Part shown: one piece after another, positions 22,077 to 28,991 of the stretch
Position numbering within the stretch: position 1 is the first letter of the stretch
Layout: each line of letters begins with the position of its first letter
NCBI GenBank assembly: GCA_934670115.1
Contig: CAKUOV010000031.1
Coordinates: forward strand, 1-28,991
DNA: 28,991 nt
Reading direction: 5' to 3'
Source: an uncultured Eggerthellaceae bacterium
GTDB lineage: Bacteria; Actinomycetota; Coriobacteriia; Coriobacteriales; Eggerthellaceae
Made by a program: the position numbers and the translations under genes
The notes under the pieces: model-generated
Seen by the model: the letters and a program-made list of their open reading frames with translations, nothing else
Told to the model about the DNA's origin: nothing
The model's database searches: none

Positions 22077-22144
22077 GGTTCTCCTAAGCGCACATACGTG
22101 CAAATCTACCTTACCAACATTGCAACAAGAAGCGATTGCCCGCT

Positions 22145-22330
22145 TTAAACGCGCTTCCCTTTTGCTTCATTCACAGCTGCTTGCTCGGGAACGCCCGGCA
22201 AACTGGGTAAAGGAGCCCCGCATTCCGTGCAGAAGCGTGTCCCTCGTTCTTGCACCGCTTTGCACCGCGGACACATGAACTCCGTTGGAAACGCTCCGCA
22301 CTTATTGCAGTGCGTGCATGGATAGCACAT
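22145..22330 (-). CDS. Small zinc-ribbon protein (61 aa), paralogue A
   Basis: Starting at ATG 22330, with AAGGAG 8 nt upstream, the product begins MCYPCTHCNKCG (Cys2, 5, 8, 11) and continues with MCPRC (Cys20, Cys23) and FCTECG (Cys34, Cys37). This gives at least two Cys4 metal sites. The tail is Pro-rich, then polar. It is paralogous to the next upstream small protein. Such a short protein cannot be catalytic alone; metal, Fe-S or protein-adaptor roles are open. It sits 68 bp before the AAA+ gene. Confidence 0.75.
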   Translation of the reverse strand: MCYPCTHCNKCGAFPTEFMCPRCKAVQERGTRFCTECGAPLPSLPGVPEQAAVNEAKGKRV

Positions 22331-22423
22331 GAAACACTCCTTCGATCGCGCATCCTCTGACAAACAAATGCATTGAATACGCCCCTTGCCCCAAAACATT
22401 GCCGCTCTTAGAAACAAGTCGCC

Positions 22424-22460
22424 GTCGCAAGAAACACTCGAGTTATCAATCTCTTGCGAC
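22424..22460 (-). terminator. Hairpin between the zinc-ribbon genes
   Basis: GTCGCAAGA (22424-22432) and TCTTGCGAC (22452-22460) form a 9-bp stem 11 bp after the stop of paralogue B. The minus-strand sequence beyond it (GGCGACTTGTTTC) is only weakly T-rich, so it may be a partial terminator or processing site. Confidence 0.45.
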
Positions 22461-22471
22461 GACCCTCGTTT

Positions 22472-22669
22472 TTAATGGACCTTCTTTTTGAAGTCCATCG
22501 AAGGCAGCTCAGGAAAAGGTGGTGGAAGCGGACCGCCACATTGCGGGCACTTCGTTACCTTCTTGTCGTTCACAATAACCTTGCAGGATGGACACTCGCG
22601 TTTGCCCAACATCGCGTTCATCTTGTCAGCTCGGCCACATTTATTGCACAACGTGCAGCAATAACACAT
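22472..22669 (-). CDS. Small zinc-ribbon protein (65 aa), paralogue B
   Basis: The protein begins MCYCCTLCNKCG, closely matching the other zinc-ribbon protein at 22145, then has ECPSC and KCPQCGGPLPPP. ATG 22669 has an AAAGG site 7 nt upstream; a TTG two codons earlier is the alternative. Eight or more cysteines in CxxC pairs imply two metal sites. The two copies in tandem and their link to a molybdopterin enzyme suggest a dedicated accessory role, for example in cofactor or Fe-S handling. This is inference, with no family identified. Confidence 0.75.
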   Translation of the reverse strand: MCYCCTLCNKCGRADKMNAMLGKRECPSCKVIVNDKKVTKCPQCGGPLPPPFPELPSMDFKKKVH

Positions 22670-22688
22670 TGCCAAACCTTTCCTAATG

Positions 22689-22719
22689 GGGGTCCACGAT
22701 GGTAAACACCGTGGACCCC
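22689..22719 (-). promoter_or_regulatory. Stable hairpin between ferredoxin and zinc-ribbon genes
   Basis: GGGGTCCACG (22689-22698) and CGTGGACCCC (22710-22719) form a perfect 10-bp stem ending about 20 nt before the zinc-ribbon start. No T-run follows. It probably marks partial termination or mRNA processing, giving more transcript for the Mo-enzyme pair than for the downstream genes. Confidence 0.5.
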
Positions 22720-22769
22720 TCTTATCTGCTTAGCTAATTCGTAAACCCTCTAAAGGAAAACGATTCAGC

Positions 22770-23129
22770 TTACTCCTGCTTCAAAGGAGCCCACAAAACC
22801 TGCTTCTGCTTAGTACCCAGTTTTGCAGAGAGCTCTTTGATAGTGCCGAACTCCATGCAGAATGCCAAGCAGTGATGAACGCAGCTCGGGTCTTTTCCTT
22901 CAGCAACACGATCGGCGCACAAGTCGCACAGGTCGGTCGGAACAGGAATCTTGTTCCAGTTAAAGCAGTTGCCGCCTTCACCGGAATCATCTTTCTGCCA
23001 AGGGCCGTCATCAAGAACGCGGATGCCCCACTTGCCAATCGGGAAGTTGTGCTCTTCCTTGCAGGCTACTACGCAAGACTCGCAACCAGTGCAGAATTCG
23101 TAGTCAATCAAAAGTCCGTAATTCGCCAT
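22770..23129 (-). CDS. 4Fe-4S ferredoxin-type subunit (DmsB-like, short)
   Basis: The 119-residue protein carries one complete cluster motif CTGCESCVVAC (Cys13, 16, 19, 23) and a second group CDLC...CVHHCLAFC. It resembles the electron-transfer subunits of DMSO-reductase-family enzymes but is shorter than the usual about 200-residue four-cluster type, so it probably has fewer clusters. Its start (ATG 23129) lies 5 bp after the stop of the molybdopterin subunit, and the two are surely partners. It has no signal peptide, matching the absence of a TAT signal on the large subunit, so the complex is probably cytoplasmic. No membrane anchor subunit is encoded nearby. Confidence 0.88.
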   Translation of the reverse strand: MANYGLLIDYEFCTGCESCVVACKEEHNFPIGKWGIRVLDDGPWQKDDSGEGGNCFNWNKIPVPTDLCDLCADRVAEGKDPSCVHHCLAFCMEFGTIKELSAKLGTKQKQVLWAPLKQE

Positions 23130-23134
23130 GCTGA

Positions 23135-25714
23135 TTACCAATCCTTCCTTGCGACGTCAACCTTGAACTTCTCTTCAACCAGCTTCATATCGGTGTCATA
23201 GCTCTCCTGCAACGGGGTAACGCTGCAGCAGTTGCACTTGTAAGGACCACCATAGCCAAGGCGAGAGTTGTAGTGATTGGAAACCAGGTCGTTCACGTTG
23301 GAACGCCACAAACCGTACAGACCCTCTTCATCCGCATGGTCAGACTTAACGTAACCGTTGCGAATATGCGTACCGTTGATATCGAACTCCAACGGACCGT
23401 CTTCAAGAATCTCGCCTACAGGAATGACCTCATCGCGAGCTTCGTCATCAGCCGGCATCTCGGGGAACCACCAACCGTGATCAGCCTGAACAACGCCCCT
23501 CTTCACAATCGGGGAAACGCAGGCCTTGAACTTGGCGCGACCGAAATCGTTCTTGATTTCAACCCACTGGCCGTTTGCCACACCGATTTCTGCAGCATCT
23601 TCGGGGTTGATCTCGATCAACGGATCGGGATGCAGCTCACGCAGAACAGGAATCTGACGATGCTCGGCATGGAAGGAAGCGTAGTTACGAGCACCCGTGG
23701 TAAGAATGAACGGATACTTCGCAGCCAGCTCAGGATCCTTATGCGGGCTGAACGCGGGCTCCTTGTAGTACGGCAGCGGATCTTCGCCATACATAGCGTA
23801 AGCAGTAGACCACAGCTCAACACGGCCCGTAGGAGTCAAGAAGCCAGGATGACGGTCGGGACGCAGCTTGCCGGTCTCGTACTTGCGGTAGTTAACGCCA
23901 CGCTGATAGCCAACCTTCTTACGCAGGCTGTCAAATTCCATACGGATAGGACCAGAGGTACGACGCTGAGTCAAGAAATCTTCAAGATCCTTGAACATGC
24001 GGCCACCGTTTTCGTCCTTCAAGCAATCCTGACCCAGGTATTCGCCCAGTTCAATGATAAGGTCCATATCGGCTTTAACTTCGCCTACATCAACGGCCTT
24101 GTTAACAGCACCGTAGAAGACAGGAGATCCGCCGTAATGGGTCATCACAACGTCATCCTTCTCGGCGCAAGAGGCCAAGGGCAGGAACAGATCACAAGCT
24201 GCTTCAATAGCAGGCGTGATAAACACGTCGGTAGCCATGCAGAACTCAAGGTTCTTCAGGCCTTCATACCAACCATGGGGCTGAGCGCAGCAGGTAGGAG
24301 CCAAAAGCGTGGTGGACTGAATCCAACCCATGCGAATCTTGTAAGGCTCGCCCTTGGTCATGGCGTCGAACATCATGTCGGCCTGAGCGTTACGGATGTT
24401 ATCAACGTACAAAGGATACTCTTTGTAGCCAATGGTCTTGTTGCGCAGGTCTTCCGGCAGACTATCCCAACCAATACGGCGGGTCGGGCGTGCTGCATCT
24501 TCAGCAGAGTTATCGTCTGCGCCAGCGTCGGCCTTGTCCAAGTTGAACTCGGTCTTCTCGCCTTCCGTTGCAAGCTTGTCCTCAACGCCGGGAGCGGGGT
24601 CAATCTCAGCAACAATCTGACCACCGGGAACGTCGATGTTGCCCGTAATGGCCATCAAAGCCAGAACACAGTGTGCAGCCTGGTTGCCGTTCTGGTTCTG
24701 GTCGAATGCCAGACCCCAAGCAATAGAAGCAGGCTTTGCGTTTGCGTACATGCGGGCAGCCTTGTAGATATCCTCTACGGGAACTTCGCAGATCTCAGCA
24801 GCCTTTTCGGGGGTCATACCCATCTCGGGGTCATTGATGCGGGCCGCAAACTCGTTGAAGCCATAGCACCAGTACTCAACGAATTCATGATCGTAAAGAT
24901 CCTCGTTGATGATAACCCACAGCCAAGCCATAGCCATTGCTGTGTCGGTACCAGGACGAACACGCAAATGAACTTCAGCGCGCGTAGAAAGCCAGTTGAC
25001 GCGAGGATCAACGGAAATAAGCTTTGCGCCACGCTTCATCAAGTCGATAACAGCATGACCGAACAAACCGTCGCCATTGGATGCAAGAGGCATCTTGCCC
25101 CACATAACCATGACCTCGGGCACATGGTACGCAGGATTGTCAAACGTACCTTCCAAACCGCCTGCATAGTCCATTTCCGGATAATACGCACCAAGTACGT
25201 GCGAACAGGACATGGAACGCGGCTGATAGCAAGCATAACCAGACTGGGTGTAGCATGCATTCGGCGTGCCCAAAACAGCCTGAGCCATATCGGAAACAAG
25301 AATGCCGCCCGAACGACCCGTGCCCGAGAATACTGCCATGCATTCAGGACCATACGTATCGCGGAAGTAGTCGCGCTTCTCTTTCACAATGGCAAAAGCC
25401 TCGTCCCAAGAAATGCGCTCCCACTTATCGGACATGCCGCGGAACTTCGGGTCGCGCTTCATAGGATAGATAACGCGGCTCGGATTGTAGACATAATCCT
25501 TCAAAGCCAAGCAACGTGCGCACAAACGACCCTTGGTAATGGGGTTGTTCTCGTCGCCCTCGACATGATCGATTACGCCCTCTTTGTTGACGTAAATCTT
25601 CAAGCCGCATCCAACCGGATGGCAGCCAGGAGGCGACCACATAGAAGTACGAACAACGGTAAGGTCGCCCTCCTCGTACTTCCACGGCTTGCCAAGATCA
25701 TTCTTGAACTCCAT
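23135..25714 (-). CDS. Molybdopterin oxidoreductase, DMSO-reductase family, dehydroxylase/transhydroxylase-like
   Basis: The 859-residue large subunit starts with a 4Fe-4S motif in SPPGCHPVGCGLKIYV (Cys31, Cys36) and GRLCARCLALKDYVYNP (Cys65, Cys68), followed by bis-MGD-binding regions (SGTGRSGG, WGKMPLASNGDG, SVDPRVNWLSTRA, AWGLAFDQNQNGNQA) and a C-terminal MGD-binding domain (FILTTGARNYASFHAEHRQ, NGQWVEIKNDFG). The 'PGCHPVGCG' start and the short ferredoxin partner resemble the catechol dehydroxylase / pyrogallol transhydroxylase-like enzymes known in gut Eggerthellaceae; substrate cannot be told. Cys162 in GYACYQPRS is a possible molybdenum ligand. There is no TAT signal. I use ATG 25714 with GGAAAGG upstream; the open frame continues 36 codons further without a good start. 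Confidence 0.9.
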   Translation of the reverse strand: MEFKNDLGKPWKYEEGDLTVVRTSMWSPPGCHPVGCGLKIYVNKEGVIDHVEGDENNPITKGRLCARCLALKDYVYNPSRVIYPMKRDPKFRGMSDKWERISWDEAFAIVKEKRDYFRDTYGPECMAVFSGTGRSGGILVSDMAQAVLGTPNACYTQSGYACYQPRSMSCSHVLGAYYPEMDYAGGLEGTFDNPAYHVPEVMVMWGKMPLASNGDGLFGHAVIDLMKRGAKLISVDPRVNWLSTRAEVHLRVRPGTDTAMAMAWLWVIINEDLYDHEFVEYWCYGFNEFAARINDPEMGMTPEKAAEICEVPVEDIYKAARMYANAKPASIAWGLAFDQNQNGNQAAHCVLALMAITGNIDVPGGQIVAEIDPAPGVEDKLATEGEKTEFNLDKADAGADDNSAEDAARPTRRIGWDSLPEDLRNKTIGYKEYPLYVDNIRNAQADMMFDAMTKGEPYKIRMGWIQSTTLLAPTCCAQPHGWYEGLKNLEFCMATDVFITPAIEAACDLFLPLASCAEKDDVVMTHYGGSPVFYGAVNKAVDVGEVKADMDLIIELGEYLGQDCLKDENGGRMFKDLEDFLTQRRTSGPIRMEFDSLRKKVGYQRGVNYRKYETGKLRPDRHPGFLTPTGRVELWSTAYAMYGEDPLPYYKEPAFSPHKDPELAAKYPFILTTGARNYASFHAEHRQIPVLRELHPDPLIEINPEDAAEIGVANGQWVEIKNDFGRAKFKACVSPIVKRGVVQADHGWWFPEMPADDEARDEVIPVGEILEDGPLEFDINGTHIRNGYVKSDHADEEGLYGLWRSNVNDLVSNHYNSRLGYGGPYKCNCCSVTPLQESYDTDMKLVEEKFKVDVARKDW

Positions 25715-25831
25715 GCCTTTCCTTTCTCTCTCTTTCTTGCTCGCGCCTGCCACCTTCCCGCAGGCGTTTTGAACATATATGTCTTCACCGAAAAAATCTT
25801 CGGGAAAAACCAAGCAAATCAACCAGCAGCG

Positions 25832-27100
25832 TTACTCAACCCAATGAAGCTTGCTGCGGAAGCTGTACGCCAAATGGACGCACAGGAAGCTCACTGCCGT
25901 AATGCCAATGCCAACCGCGAATGCGGGAACAAAGCTGCCCGTCATATCGAAAATACCCGCAACCGTCACCGGGCCTAAGCAGCCGATAAGACCCGTACCG
26001 ATGCGCGTGTACGTAAAGATTGCCGGGAAATCACGCTCACCGAAAATCTGTCGAACCAGCAAAGGAGTCGATACGGATACCAGCGAGTTTTGCGCGCCAA
26101 AGAAAAACGCCGAAATATAAACCAGAACAAGGTTATCGCCCGCAAAGATGAATCCAAGGAAGCCAATGCACACCATGGCAAGCTGAATATTCACCGTAAA
26201 CTGAACACCAATCTTGTCATTGAGGAATCCAACAATGTATTTCTCAACAACGTTGCCAATCATCACAGCGGTCAGCAGAGACGAACCAACAAGGGCGTCG
26301 TAGCCAATCGACTGTGCATAACCGGGAAGGTGCGAATTGAAGCCTGCAAAGTATGCAATCAGACCCGCAAACAGGAACATGCATACGAAAGGCACTGTCT
26401 TAAGCGCTTTGTTCAAAGGAACACCAGGAAGATCTTGATGCTGTTCAAGACGCTGCTTTTCTTTAAGTTCTTCCTCTTCGGACCAACCATACGGCTTCAA
26501 GCCAATATCTTCAGGATGCAGCTTGAACACGAAGATCGTCCAAGGCAACACCAGAATTGCCATAACCACAGCGGCGAAAATATACGCTTCGCGCCATCCA
26601 AACGATTGGATGAAAAGCGTAAACACCGGAGAAAGAATTGCACCGCCAATTCCCGAGAACGACATGGCCGCGCCAAGAGCAAGACCCCTATGCTTCGAGA
26701 ACCAGTTTGCAATAAGAATCGGGGTAGGTACCACAAAGATAAAGCTACCCGCTAAACCAAACACAATACCAGAAATCCACCACTGCCACGACTCGGTATA
26801 AAAGCTCATAGCAGCAACGGCCAAAACCGTAAGAGCAAATGCAATGGATAAAAGCTTATTGATGTTGTACTTCTGAATCCATTTTCCAACTACAGGCATC
26901 GCAAAAATAGTTGCGATGAAATAAAACGTAAGGTACAGAGAAATTTCCGACCTTGTAAAACCTAAATCTTCGCAAACCGGCACAAAGAAAACACCAGCCG
27001 CATCAAGAATCGCTCCCAGGCCACCGGCCTGCATAAAACAGCAGCCGATAAGAATAAGCCATGCATAATGGAAGCGCTTTTCCCCTGTTTGCACTTTCAT
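25832..27100 (-). CDS. MFS transporter, OFA (oxalate/formate antiporter)-like
   Basis: The 422-residue, about 12-helix transporter has the OFA-like layout: HYAWLILIGCCFMQAGGLG at the start, IANWFSKHRGLALGAAMSFSGIGG after helix 4, and a loop with HPEDIGLKPYG. It probably moves a small carboxylate. The GGAGG site directly abuts ATG 27100 with no spacing; the GTG two codons on (27094) would have an ideal 6-nt spacing, so the protein may start there. It is upstream of the Mo enzyme by 117 bp, in the same direction, and is likely to bring in its substrate or remove the product. It is paralogous to the next MFS gene. Confidence 0.88.
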   Translation of the reverse strand: MKVQTGEKRFHYAWLILIGCCFMQAGGLGAILDAAGVFFVPVCEDLGFTRSEISLYLTFYFIATIFAMPVVGKWIQKYNINKLLSIAFALTVLAVAAMSFYTESWQWWISGIVFGLAGSFIFVVPTPILIANWFSKHRGLALGAAMSFSGIGGAILSPVFTLFIQSFGWREAYIFAAVVMAILVLPWTIFVFKLHPEDIGLKPYGWSEEEELKEKQRLEQHQDLPGVPLNKALKTVPFVCMFLFAGLIAYFAGFNSHLPGYAQSIGYDALVGSSLLTAVMIGNVVEKYIVGFLNDKIGVQFTVNIQLAMVCIGFLGFIFAGDNLVLVYISAFFFGAQNSLVSVSTPLLVRQIFGERDFPAIFTYTRIGTGLIGCLGPVTVAGIFDMTGSFVPAFAVGIGITAVSFLCVHLAYSFRSKLHWVE

Positions 27101-27177
27101 CCTCCGTTACTCAATAAATCAACGTTAGTAAGCGAGCATCGATTTTGAAATAACTTTTGATACTTTACGTCTTTAGG

Positions 27178-27215
27178 CTGGCTGCCAAGGACAATGTCCC
27201 ATCCCTGGCAGCCAG
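27178..27215 (-). terminator. Hairpin after the first MFS gene
   Basis: CTGGCTGCCA (27178-27187) and TGGCAGCCAG (27206-27215) make a perfect 10-bp stem 21 bp after the MFS stop at 27237. No clear T-run follows on the minus strand, so termination may be partial or factor-aided. The gap 27101-27236 otherwise looks like an untranslated leader for the next MFS gene. Confidence 0.5.
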
Positions 27216-27236
27216 AAGAATCACATGTGCTGAAAA

Positions 27237-28550
27237 CTATTCAGCAGCCTTGACTTCCTCTTCGGGAGTCCACTTGTCACGGAACTTCTTAGCAGTCGTG
27301 CAAGCAATAACCATAGCGGTTGCAACAATTGCCATGAACACAATGCCGCAGCCATATGCAGCCTGGAAGCCACCGGCAAGGCTTGCAACCAAAGCAACAA
27401 ACGTTGCACCAAGACCACCAAGCAAAGCGATGGGCATGTTCATGTAGGAGTAAATCTCGCTGTAGCAACGATCGCCGAAGCAGTTGCGCGTAACCAGCGG
27501 CAGACCAACGGACATCATTGCGTCGCCCGTGCCAATGCAGAAGCCAGCGATGAGCATGGGGATCTGATTGTCGCCCATGAAGAGAACCATCAGCAAGAAG
27601 CCAATGATGGAAACGCAAGCGAAACCAACCATGGCATTCTTGATGCCAATTTTGTCAGCCAAAGTACCCAGGGCAATCTTGCCAAGGATGTTGCCAACAG
27701 CACCAGCAGAAATCATGGTTGCACCAAGCATAGCCAGCTCAGAACCGCCAACAGACTGAACAGCAGTGGGCATCATGGACTTGAAGCCGCCGCCAAGAGA
27801 AATCAAACCAGCGCCAATAAGAACTGCCCAGAAAGCAATGGTGGCCAGGGCGAATTTGCCGTTGACGCCTTCCTTCTTAACAGAAGCACCAGTCGTGCTG
27901 ACTTCCTTCTCAATGCCATAGGGCTTCAAACCGCAATCCTCGGGACGAGTGCGGAAGAAGAAGAACGCCGGAATCAGAATAAGCACAGCAGCAATAACTG
28001 CTTCGATGGTGAAGCCCATCTTGTAACCCTGAGCCTTGATGATGCCTGCAAAGATCGGCGACCACACGAAGGTGCCAACGCCGGTAAATGCAGAAGCGAT
28101 GCCCAGGAACTTACCAGCCTGGCTCGGAGCGAACCAGTTGTTGATAAGAACAGAAGGACCAACCAGGAAGATAGCAGGACCGGCCAAACCAAAGAGAGCG
28201 CCGGAGATGTAAATCTGCCAAACTTCAGTCCAAACGTTCATCAGAAGCAGGCCAGCCACGATAGCGATACCGCTTGCGCCGAACAGGATGCGAGCATCAA
28301 CCTTGGCGAACAAGCGACCGCAGAACGGCAACCACACGAGCATTACGTAAGAGTAAACGGTCATAAGAAGCGTTACCTGAGTAACATCGGGACCGCCCGT
28401 TGCAGGATTGATCAATCCGAAAGCCAAAGCCATGGGAGCAAAGTAGTTGCCCATAACATTAAGAACCAAGCCCATACCGCCGGCCATCATCATGCAAACG
28501 CCGATGAAGACGAGCCAGGCGCGATGAAACCCCTTCTTTTCATTAGCCAT
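27237..28550 (-). CDS. MFS transporter, OFA-like, second copy
   Basis: The 437-residue paralogue of the neighbouring transporter begins MANEKKGFHRAWLVFIGVCMMMAGGMG and has INNWFAPSQAGKFLGIASAFTGVGTF after helix 4, with RPEDCGLKPYG in the central loop. About 12 helices are visible. The start is ATG 28550 with AAAGG upstream; a TTG three codons earlier is too close to that site. It is first in the leftward array, so it may respond to the same inducer as the Mo enzyme or form a separate unit because of the hairpin that follows. Two related carriers could serve uptake and export of substrate and product. Confidence 0.87.
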   Translation of the reverse strand: MANEKKGFHRAWLVFIGVCMMMAGGMGLVLNVMGNYFAPMALAFGLINPATGGPDVTQVTLLMTVYSYVMLVWLPFCGRLFAKVDARILFGASGIAIVAGLLLMNVWTEVWQIYISGALFGLAGPAIFLVGPSVLINNWFAPSQAGKFLGIASAFTGVGTFVWSPIFAGIIKAQGYKMGFTIEAVIAAVLILIPAFFFFRTRPEDCGLKPYGIEKEVSTTGASVKKEGVNGKFALATIAFWAVLIGAGLISLGGGFKSMMPTAVQSVGGSELAMLGATMISAGAVGNILGKIALGTLADKIGIKNAMVGFACVSIIGFLLMVLFMGDNQIPMLIAGFCIGTGDAMMSVGLPLVTRNCFGDRCYSEIYSYMNMPIALLGGLGATFVALVASLAGGFQAAYGCGIVFMAIVATAMVIACTTAKKFRDKWTPEEEVKAAE

Positions 28551-28736
28551 TTTTCTCAACCTTTCATTTTCCCTATTACTTATATCGGATAGCGAGAAAT
28601 TGGACTGTTCCCTTTCTTACCATTGCCCTCCAAAGCAACGGTATTTCTCCCCCTTTCGACTACGGAAACAACCCCTCGCGTTTCCTTTATCGGATGCCTG
28701 CATTTTTATACGAACTAAACCTTTCCGCATGGGGTA

Positions 28737-28787
28737 CTAATTCCTATATTGCACTTCTTAGCACTTGATTAGACCATAGGTAATTAG
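28737..28787. promoter_or_regulatory. Imperfect inverted repeat upstream of the MFS/Mo-enzyme array
   Basis: CTAATTCCTAT (28737-28747) and ATAGGTAATTAG (28776-28787) are inverted copies that differ by one inserted base. Between them GCACTT occurs twice 10 bp apart (28751 and 28761). It lies about 190-240 bp before the MFS start and may be an operator. The gap 28551-28907 otherwise holds a long leader and no ORF I can support. Confidence 0.35.
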
Positions 28788-28834
28788 GGCTTAGTCCTTA
28801 TTTGAACAGGCATTACGTAGAATTGTCTAGGAAG

Positions 28835-28867
28835 TTCCCCTGGGCTACCAACAGGTGCCCAGGGGAA
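28835..28867 (-). terminator. Terminator-like hairpin after the edge gene
   Basis: TTCCCCTGGGC (28835-28845) and GCCCAGGGGAA (28857-28867) form a perfect 11-bp stem 40 bp past the stop of the partial leftward gene at 28908. The following minus-strand bases are CTTCCTAG, only weakly T-rich. Confidence 0.6.
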
Positions 28868-28907
28868 ACGCTAGAACATAAAATCAGATAGTAAGAAACG
28901 CGTTATA

Positions 28908-28991
28908 TTAGCGCGTGAGCAACGCGCAGCGGGAGCTGCCGTCGATCTTCTTGGCAAGGTCCTCGACCTCGCCGTAGTACATGCACCACGC
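28908..28991 (-). CDS. Partial C-terminus of a ferredoxin-type subunit
   Basis: The window cuts this leftward gene; only 27 C-terminal residues are visible, starting AWCMYYGEVEDLAKKI and ending SSRCALLTR before TAA at 28908. The WCMYYGEVEDLAKK pattern resembles the end of DmsB-like 4Fe-4S electron-transfer subunits, in which a final CP-x-xx-C(W/Y)xxG(E/D)xxEL segment is common. It may serve another molybdopterin reductase to the right. The assignment is tentative because of its length. Confidence 0.5.
   Translation of the reverse strand, partial: AWCMYYGEVEDLAKKIDGSSRCALLTR

Noticed and set aside
23273..25978. A 901-codon open frame on the plus strand opposite the molybdopterin enzyme
   Set aside because: The minus strand clearly encodes the enzyme with all expected motifs. 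The plus frame shows no family features, so it is a codon-bias shadow.

Overview
The window looks like a chromosomal segment from an anaerobic, respiratory actinobacterium of the Eggerthellaceae/Coriobacteriia type. This is inferred from gene content: a membrane-spanning LuxR regulator, a reductive dehalogenase locus, a dehydroxylase-like molybdopterin enzyme with OFA-type MFS transporters, and moderately GC-rich DNA. I see no rRNA, tRNA, CRISPR array or insertion sequence.

Region 1 (about 1-9211) is a reductive dehalogenase locus. Reading leftward, the order is rdhA (TAT-exported corrinoid/Fe-S enzyme), an RdhB-like membrane anchor, a 57-residue Cys/Gly-rich small ORF, a trigger-factor-C-domain protein (RdhT/PceT-like), an FMN-binding polyferredoxin (RdhC/NosR-like), ApbE, a NusG-domain-II protein, and a Gx-transporter-EcfT fusion. 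The last four could form an extracytoplasmic flavinylation module: flavin supply, ApbE, and flavinylated RdhC. A divergent membrane LuxR regulator lies across an intergenic region that carries a striking repeated, inverted operator.

Region 2 (9219-10620) is a compact accessory unit. It encodes an Abi_2/AbiF-like HEPN protein with an RX4H motif and an extra C-terminal invertase-type helix-turn-helix. It is preceded by two copies, 209 bp apart, of a structured 69-nt element. Each copy has its own sigma-70-like promoter with a 16-bp spacer. It looks like an RNA-linked HEPN toxin or defence module with a duplicated RNA gene, and it is the best candidate here for an undescribed system.

Region 3 (10913-20217) holds a DASS-family anion transporter, a LysR regulator, and a divergent six-gene sulfur-transfer cluster: a SufE-FucI-like fusion, a small carrier-like protein, a second FucI-like protein, then after three stacked hairpins a second SufE, a second small protein and a SufS cysteine desulfurase. 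The pairing of SufS/SufE with two L-fucose-isomerase-fold proteins, each with Asn at one expected metal-ligand Asp position, matches no pathway I recognise.

Region 4 (20346-28550) is a leftward array: two OFA-type MFS transporters, a large molybdopterin oxidoreductase, its ferredoxin subunit, two tiny paralogous zinc-ribbon proteins, a DnaA/Hda-like AAA+ ATPase and a UroD-family methyltransferase-like protein. It suggests uptake and anaerobic transformation of a small organic acid or aromatic. At the right edge, the C-terminus of another ferredoxin-like subunit (28908-28991) suggests a further reductase beyond the window.
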